The notes beneath the pieces were generated by a model. That model made no database searches. It saw only the letters and a program-made list of their open reading frames with translations, and was not told the origin of the DNA. A stretch of 30,593 bases of DNA, taken from positions 5,334 to 35,926 of the forward strand of contig QXVZ01028782.1 in NCBI GenBank assembly GCA_008931825.1, in the 5' to 3' direction. The translations under genes were made by a program, and so were the position numbers. Below are positions 14,001 through 23,000 of the stretch, one piece after another. This DNA comes from Phallusia fumigata. Taxonomy: Eukaryota; Chordata; Ascidiacea; Phlebobranchia; Ascidiidae. How positions within the stretch are numbered: the first letter of the stretch is position 1; each line of letters opens with the position of its first letter.

Positions 14001-17000
14001 CAATTTCTTTCAGAGACCTGCAACAGTTTTTTACTACAGTAAAACAAGCAATCACCAAAGCTTAAAGCAGAACAGGAAAATTAGGACAAAGTTACAATCA
14101 AAGTTATAACACAGTAATTAGAAATTACCATACATAGATAATTTATTTGAAACCATTGTGGTAAACCATTTCTTTTACAAAGATTTACACACAAAACACC
14201 TTTGGTATTCATTCTTTCTTAATTGCTTTTTAAGAGCATCCAGTTGTTTTGTTTGTGGAATTTTTAATCCACTTGACTGTTTTCCACCAGATGCTGCATT
14301 CATAACAAGAGTATAGACTGGCAAAAATAACAAACATTCTGGTTCTTTGGACAAGTCAACAAAAATATCATCAAGCACTTCCTTTATTTTGGGTTTAAAC
14401 TCACTAAATGTAAAAAATGACAGACATTAGAAAAAACAGAAAAACTTTGTATTATTCTGTGATATTTGAATGGCACCTAACAAAATTAGGTCAAACTTTT
14501 TTTAATGCTTAGTAAAGCAAGTAAACAGAGGACTTAGACAAAAAGTACAAACCGACAAAATAATTATACTTTTGACAGTCAATTTAAGCAGCCCCAAAAA
14601 GTTTACAGAAACTCAGGTACCTGTTTCCTTTTTCAATAAATTCATAACAACTCTTCAATTGAACAAAAATTTCATTTCTCTGCTCTTCATTAATGTTGTG
14701 TAATGTTAATCCATTGCAAATATTTATTTTCAGTTTGTGCATGTCAAATGAAACCCCATTTAATTTCATGGCAATGATTAGACCCACTGTGCCCAAAACC
14801 CTTTTGACTTGAGAGAATGTTCCATTGTTCTCAAGTAATTCCTTGATTTCATTTGCCAAATAGTTGTTAAGTTTATCCATCTGAAGATTTTATTTGTGTT
14901 TAATTCTATTTATATTAGTAAAATTTGACCAATACTAAAAAATCAAATTTTCACTGATGTGTACCACCATGGGTATTAGAACTTATCCTACACGAAGACA
15001 AACCTGCAAGATTTTTAAAGCCACAAAAGTATTTATAGTTAAGTATACATGTAATTATGATGGTTATCGTTCCATCATAAAAAAAAAACAAGTAATGAAA
15101 AATAGACCTACCTGTCTTATGCATGGTATGTTTTCAGCAACATATGTACATTTACAGAGCACTTTAATACCACATTGTGTGGATGCAAACCAATCACTGA
15201 AAGTTTTCACAAACACGTGCAATGGCAAGCCATCTGGCTCCTCTTGGACTGCAATGAACTTTAGTGATGGCCATAAGCATGAAGCGTAACTTGCATAAAG
15301 CTTTTTGTAGTCTTCCAATGATGTCGGATTGAAGAAAACAACATCAATAGTAATCATGTGCCTTTGCTCATATCCATCTGCACAGAAAATTAAAATGAGG
15401 TGTAAAAATTACTTTGTACAAGTGCACATTCTTACCTTTCTCAAATACAATTTCCCTGTCACGTATTTGACCAATGTCATACCAAACAGGCAGATACTCC
15501 CAAGAAGTAATTTTATTTTCATTAACAACAGCATATTTGTACAAATGTCTAGTCCTATCCACTTCTACCACCAGAGAATATACTTTTCTCCTGTCAAAAA
15601 AATAAGTCAGTAACGGACATTATTTAAAAAAAGGCTTTATATTTGTTTATTTGTTGTTGGCCATTCCATTTAATGACAAGTAGAATAGTGCATAATTTGA
15701 GTTATTTTAGGGAACTAGTGGGGTAACTGCTGGGGCCAGGGGCCAATCAAAGAAATCAACACCACAATGGCATGTTATATGAAATGTCTAAATTCCACCA
15801 AAAATTTGACCCAAGTGGGGTAACCTCTAGAGCAGTGGGGTAAAATGCAGCAATCCATACACAATAATAGCACAAAAAATACATTAAAATGTTATGCCAA
15901 TGGGCAATTGTTTCAAAAGTTAACCTCTTGGGCCACAAGACAGTTACTAGGACTTCACTTTTACTAAGGTATTGACAATCCATACTTGATCCACCATCAA
16001 CCAAAGTAAATACTGATAAATGTTTCGTCCACTGCGTCACATAATTTAACAAATAATGTTCATTTAACTGGTGTAAAACCTCACATAATACTTGTTTTTT
16101 TGTTAAAAAACTTACAATTTTCCTGACATTTAAGGGCAAACTTTATGAGTGCGTGAAGAGTACAGCAAAGCGCAGCAGATTACAAAATTAATAGCAAAAT
16201 GATCAATGGCTTTCCGGGAAACAAAGAAGGCAAGAAAATAAAAGTTTATTATTTATTGTTCTATGGTAGGTACTAGGTAGTGTTGTTGGGCATAAGATCT
16301 TACAAAAACGAAGTTCACGAGTTTGCTATCATTGTGATTAAAAACATTTGGCCTGGAATTAATAAAAGAACTTTTAAAAATTCAGTTCTAGTTTTCACTA
16401 AAGTTCTTTTGACAAGTGGTTCATATTCATCTAGCCCAATTTCATTTTCACTAATGTAACCTCATCATCACTAAAACCCTTCTTTTGTGGAACATTTAAA
16501 AAATGTTTTACTCTTTTGGGGCTAGCAGGGTAACCACTGGGGGTATGTGGTCAAACACAATAGATAGCACAACTCCAATGACTATTAAAAAAACTTCTGA
16601 GTAACTTACTTGATTAAAAATTGCTGTTTTTTAAACATAAAAAATCACTTAAATCATTCTTTTTGGCCTAGTCAACTTAACATTTCTAGCGCACAACCTC
16701 AGTTATAAAATTTGAAAACAATTTTTTCTTGACCACATGGGCCGAACTGGCAATAAACAGAAAAATGATTTACAATATGTGTCCCCTTTGGAAGGGAATC
16801 TATTATAACCTACATTGGGTTAAAAGTCATTGGAATTACATTGTCTTCTTGGACCTGGTAAATACACAGTGTATCACCCTCATGTAGTTGCCCAATCACA
16901 ACAGCTTGAAACTCCAAAGCATATTTCTCTACAAAAAAAGGAAAGAATGTAAACACCAAAACAAACATTGCAAAGCCCATAACTTTACGTCTTTGTGCAA

Positions 17001-20000
17001 GTTTTTGTGTGTCAAAGTAGTGATCATATCCACTGCTTTCAGCACTTTTCTGTACCAATGTGACTTTTCTTTCAGGTGTACTCTGCAGTTCTTCGACAGA
17101 TTCACCACTTTCTGACAATAATATTTTGTTGTATTAGTGATATTACTTAAGTCACCAAAACATTATGCAGTTCAAAAGATTTTTATCAATGTAATTTTTG
17201 TTGTTACTTGATGCTAACAATTAATACAAACAAATAAGCTGAGATAGGCAGTTTAACTTTTGTTTGCTAGAAATGGTCCTGACATAAGCTTAAATATTGT
17301 AAAATCAAATAAACAAAATTTATAAAGAAGCACTGCAGTGGTTATATGACTCGAATTGAAAACATAACAACAAAACAAAGGCCAATGTCCTGTCAACAGC
17401 TGCACTGATGAGACCTTACGGGTCGAAACATTGTGAACTGTCTGCAGCTCATTATTGTCATGAAATTATTGCAATGGTTCTTTGCCTTTGTATTGATATA
17501 GTGACACTGAGCTGACACCCCTTTGGTTCCAAAGCAGTTACTTGGCCATTGTGTGGTTTACGCCGAGTTGTGGCATCGAACAGATGATGTGATGCATGGC
17601 TTTTTAGTCTGTTACTCCCAACAAACTAGAGTGCCATAACCTGGCTGTACCAGCCTATCTGGCCAATGTTCTGTCACCAGCATCACAGAAGAGACCTTTC
17701 AGGTCAAAACAGTGTGCACTGTCTGCAGCTCACCAAAGTTTGTTGGGCTTTCTTATTTTTCAGCTCTGCTGCACTTGAAAGGCTTTTATTTACCAGTAAA
17801 TACAAAAAAGTCCAACCTTGGCCTCCAGTAACTGATGCATATGTAGCTTTTGGGAAATGTGGAATGTCCAAACCACTTTCAACAACTTCCATATTTTCAA
17901 CTGGATTGTCAGTCTGAAAGCAATGCCGTTTCAAGTTAGGCTCCTGTAAGTCAGTTTTTAGTTAACATGGGGTTTTAATTAAAAATAGCAAATAAATCAG
18001 ATTTTACCAGAATCGTATTGTAAAAGCAAACTACAAGTGAAATGCATGATGTTAAGTTTTTTCAAAGATAGTATGGAAAGTTGAAATTTTAAAATTGTTT
18101 GTTTGTAAACCAAGCGGATTAAAAAATCAACAGAGTTTTAATTAATAATTACAGCTTCAACGACCAACATTTTTTTTTGTCAAAACTTATTTTAAATAAA
18201 CCCTAATTTTGATGTAAATATTATAAAAAACTGCTACCAAACAAAGATTGTTAAACAAATCCACTACCTCACTGTTTGTCGCCATGTGAGTATGCTTTTG
18301 CGAGCCAATATGATTCTACAAGACAATGCAAAAAAATATCATGTAACCTTGAAAAGACTTTTTTCTTGGTCAATATACCAGAAACTTTGTTCCAGGATTT
18401 TTTATGTTCTTAAACAAACCTGTAGCCCAAAACATTTTGTTTTACTTACATCCTCATTGCCACGCTTTTGAGCATTAGTGGTCACTGTGGGTGGTGATGC
18501 ATCTGTTTGTGATGAACTTAGCGAAACCATATTCTTCTTTTTCTATGAATAAAAACAAACTCTATTGGTATGTTGCAGGGCAAGACACACAATTTTCACA
18601 AGGGTGCACTAAACACAGTAATTTATTGGAGTATACCAAACATGTTAGTTAAAGGTACATAGGTCTTATTGCCGATAGCAAACTAACATCTCACTGTAAA
18701 TACAAACAAAAGAAACAGCTTGATCTGAATGAACTATCACCAAAACCCAACCAGAAGCTAAATCATAAAAGTCTACAAAAATTATATGTTATAATTGATT
18801 TTCTCCCTCTATATCTGGTGTTAAATACATTATTGTTTCTACTGTTCACAACAAATTGATAAAAGTTAAAATAACAATAATTTTTTTTAGGTAATTAAGC
18901 CTTTATTTTGAAACCACTATATAGAATAGGCAATATTTATAACTTTTGGTTTTGGAAACATCAAATTTTGTTCTAAAGACATCAAGAAATTTTTACCACT
19001 TTTTCTTGATACTGTTTTACAATACTTTTAAACTGTACCCACTTCTTGTTTGTTCTCAGCATTATGTTTGAAGCTGGAAACTGACATTGGTGTTTCATCA
19101 TCAGAATCTGGCAAGTTAGCACTAAGACTCTACAAACAAAGAGATCAATGCAAGTTCACATTAAAGTTTTTTATAAAAGTATGGACAAACTTAAAAGATA
19201 GAAAACTAACCTTTTTATCAACAGGCTTTACACTTGTTGTTTTTGTTTTGGCAGGGATTTTTTCTCTGTCACTCTCAGTCAATCTGTCAAAGCTTGCTTT
19301 GAACTTGGTGGCATTGGAAATGTGAACAGATAAAGCGAAAATTCCTTCGAGCAAAAATTCTGGAAAATTTGACTCCCTGCAATATATAAGTGTGATGTTA
19401 CAAGGCAAAAAAACATAGGACTTAAAACCAAAAAGACTAACAAGCTCCTGAAAGTGGTTTCTTTCACTGCTTTTTTAAATGTGCCTTCATGAGATTTATA
19501 CTGATCCCAGTTTTCCACCAAAAATATCAATTCTTTTTCCCCCAATTCAGTGTACAAATAAGATTGAATGACTAAAACCAACTTCTCTGAACCTTAAAAA
19601 AAGTAAAAGCATATTTAGCTGCAGTTTCTTTAGCAAATTGTACACATATATCAAGAAAAGTAATGCTGTACACATATGTACAGTACTCACATCAGTTCAA
19701 CTTATTTGTGTAATATTATTAGTTTAACTAAATATGTAGGATTTCTTGGATAGATTAGATCATAATCACACAATGTTAAGGCACCAAGCAATGTAAAGGT
19801 ACACTTAGTAATGTAAAGATATACCCAAGTGATAAAAAAGCATACCAAGAAATGGAAATGCAAATCCTGTATATGTTAGATGTACTCCAACGTTATAACT
19901 TACAGTGTTGTTTTAATATGTCAATGAGGTCCCTTTTCCAGCCTGGTTTTGCATTATACTCCAAGAAGTCAATCAGTTTCTCAATCCTTTTTTCACTGAA

Positions 20001-23000
20001 TGAAACTTTTCTCTGCTTCAATTTTTTTTCTTGACCTTATTTTTACAATTTTTAAACATTGATATACATTTACAAGATACACATGTATAAAGATAAATCT
20101 TTGCAAACATCGAACCTGTTGAAAGATGGCCTTTTGATCTTAAATGAGTACACATCAGCTTAAACTGGGCAACATCAAGACAATCACTTAACAGTGGAAT
20201 CAACACAACTAAACAGTTCTTTACACCACCTTGATTTCCCGGGACCGACTTAAACAAAAAATTGTACCAGTAAACAAACATTGCTATAAAATACTATTTT
20301 TGCTGAATGTTTCTCGAAGTTTTTTAACTGGACCACAAAAGTGTCACTCTATTTGAAACCATAATTCAGAGTTATTACAGCAAGACATCGTTTACAGTGT
20401 GATGTAACAAATGCATTTGGATACCACTACAATAGGTGTGTGTGTCCAACCTTTTTGGGGTTAGTACGCTTTGACTTTGTTATTAATTTTTACCACAAAG
20501 AGGTGCAAAACTAGATGTCGCTTGCTTATCATCTTCTACTGGCCACATTGTTTCACTGCTCTCTACACTGTGCCCATGTTTATATGTGAGCATGAATGTG
20601 TTGTCAAAACAAAAGACATAAAACATGATTGTTTGGAAACATTAGCAGTAGTGATGTCAATGGAAACTATCTCAGGTATTGAGATTAAAAATTGGCACAG
20701 GGAGCTAGAAAGAGAGTTTTTTCCTGATTTTTCTTGTATAACTTTCTGGACAAAAAAAACGAAAATTTTTGCAACCACATTTGAAAGTTAGTTGTAATTA
20801 TGCAAGTTTAAATGTCATTTTGAAATATGCCTCATCGGCCACCCAGCACCTCTGCGCAGACATCAGGTTGGGCACCCCTACATTTCACAACCGCAGCATG
20901 ATTTTTACAAGCTAGATTACTACCTAGCAGCCTGAATGAACATCTTTTTATGCATGAAGCAGTGTTTTATGTGTAAATTGGGAATAGACATAAACACTTT
21001 AAAAGGACATTCTGCTCGCAATAGAAATATATTACCAACCACAGAACCATCTTGGCTAACTTCAGATGCTAAGCTTAAAGACTGTGAGATTTTTTCTTCC
21101 AGCATGTCTATAATAGTGTCACAGTTTGTTGAGTCAGATGAGGCAATCAGAGAGAACAAATGTAACATCCATTTTCCTTTTGGTAATTTTCTGCACACAA
21201 AATATACAAAATAGTTGGGTGGGATTTATCATGTTGCTATTACCCAATTTAAAAAAGGATATTTACTGTGTTTACATAGGTGTTCACTATATTATTTTGC
21301 ATTGGGTTAACTAAGCTTTTTATGAATTGACTCGTTCTGCACGAAACAACACATTGATTCCTCAACACAAAGTTCTACATCAACAGTTAACTGCTGGGGA
21401 TATTCGGTTAAACACAGCTTTTGATGCTCTACAATGTTCTACAAACAGCCTCAGTTTTAAGCAGTTGGATAATGTTCAGTAAATTAGGCCTTTTAAGGGG
21501 CCAGTTTCAAGGGGAAAAATCAATTGTTCAATTTTGCAGACTTATATGATAGCTTTTGGTTGGGTTTTGGAGATAGTTCGTTCGTACCAACTGTTTATTA
21601 ACAGTGGGATGTTAGTTTGGTTTGGGCACTAAGACGTATGCACCTTTTACTAACATGTTTGGTATACCCCAATAAATTACTGTGTTTAGTGTACCCTTGT
21701 GAAAATTGTGCGTCTTGCCCTGCAACATAACAATAGTGTTTGTTTTGATTCATACAAGAAGGAAAATATGGTTTCACTGGGTTCATCACACAACAGACGC
21801 ATCACTACCCACAATAAATGGGTGAAGCAGGTCAATGAAATAAGTAAAACAAAACATTTTGGGCTGCAGGTTGGTTTCTTCAAGAAGATAAAAAATCCAA
21901 AGTTGCTGGCATATGTACCAAGAAAAAAGTCTTTTCAAGATTACCTGATATTTTTAAACAAATAAATCAATGCTTGACAATGACATGTTCTACAAATAGT
22001 TTAATATTTATGCAATTCAAACATTGTTTAAAACTTTAGCCTTTATGGTTTTTTGCCGACCCATATGCACACGTAAACTAGAGAGGTGGCATTCTGCACA
22101 TTTTCATTCCACACACACTACTACCTCAAATATTGAGGTCATCACCGCCTAATTTTAATCTGCATAACGCCTGCCTTGCCACACAGAACAAACTCCCGTT
22201 TAAGTGTGAAGTAGTAGCCTGTTACCAACCGCTGAGCATTGCGTCGCTTGTGGCATAAACTCTTCAATCACTTCCTCACATCATTGTTTAGCATGTGGAG
22301 GAAAACAGTTAGCGTTTAAACATGTATTTGCAGCTGTACTTGACCGATCAGGCTAAAATTTTTAAACAATCAATGAGAAGCACCAGACATATAAACACAT
22401 TTAATTTTAATATATTTGAATTAGTATGTCTGAAGTAAAGGGCATGTAAACAAAAACTAAATATTTGGAGTTAAAAAGTTAAAAAATGGGTGAATCCAAA
22501 TTAAAGCCTAAAAATCATTTTAAATACTTTGCATTGTATCAACTATTAAAATAAGAAACTTTTAGGTGACTTACTTTGTTAAACATTGCCATTTTTTAAA
22601 TTTCATATTTTGGGGGCCTGTGGATGAGGGGCCGAAAAAAAAAAGACGAGTAAAAACAATATGCTCCCCGATGGAAAGGGACCCATAGTGATCAGGATTC
22701 GTTCTCTGGATCATCCGGGGTTGGAAAACCGTGAAAACTAATAAAAATGCTGGTGACAACTGCTAACTTCTAAGTACCATCTGTTCTGTTCCAAGGTTCA
22801 TTCAACTTGAACAAGTAGTTCTCAATCTACCCAAGTTAACTTCATGTGCACTTATGTAACATTATCACTGCAGAAACTTTTCATTTGTGAAGCAAGCAAA
22901 CACGAAAAACATTTTACTTTTTTGGGACTAGTTGCATAAACACTGAGGTTATCGGGTCAATGAAACAGGTAGCACAACTCAAATGACCATCTACCACTTG

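Larger units (their letters stand above)
17112..17816 (-). other. rnf213 intron 11
   Basis: 705 bp, about half of it the hammerhead-bearing tandem repeat at 17379-17735. The remainder is AT-rich and featureless. Confidence 0.6.

Noticed and set aside
17680-17730. Second hammerhead as an active ribozyme
   Set aside because: Essential core bases are changed (CTGATGA to CAGAAGA, GAAA to AAAA) and stem I pairing is lost. Listed only as a decayed copy.
18275-18301. 27-nt microexon on the minus strand (reads HTHMATNSE) with a GTAGTG donor
   Set aside because: It is in frame with both neighbours and the donor is good, but the acceptor has no pyrimidine tract. Left out pending transcript data.
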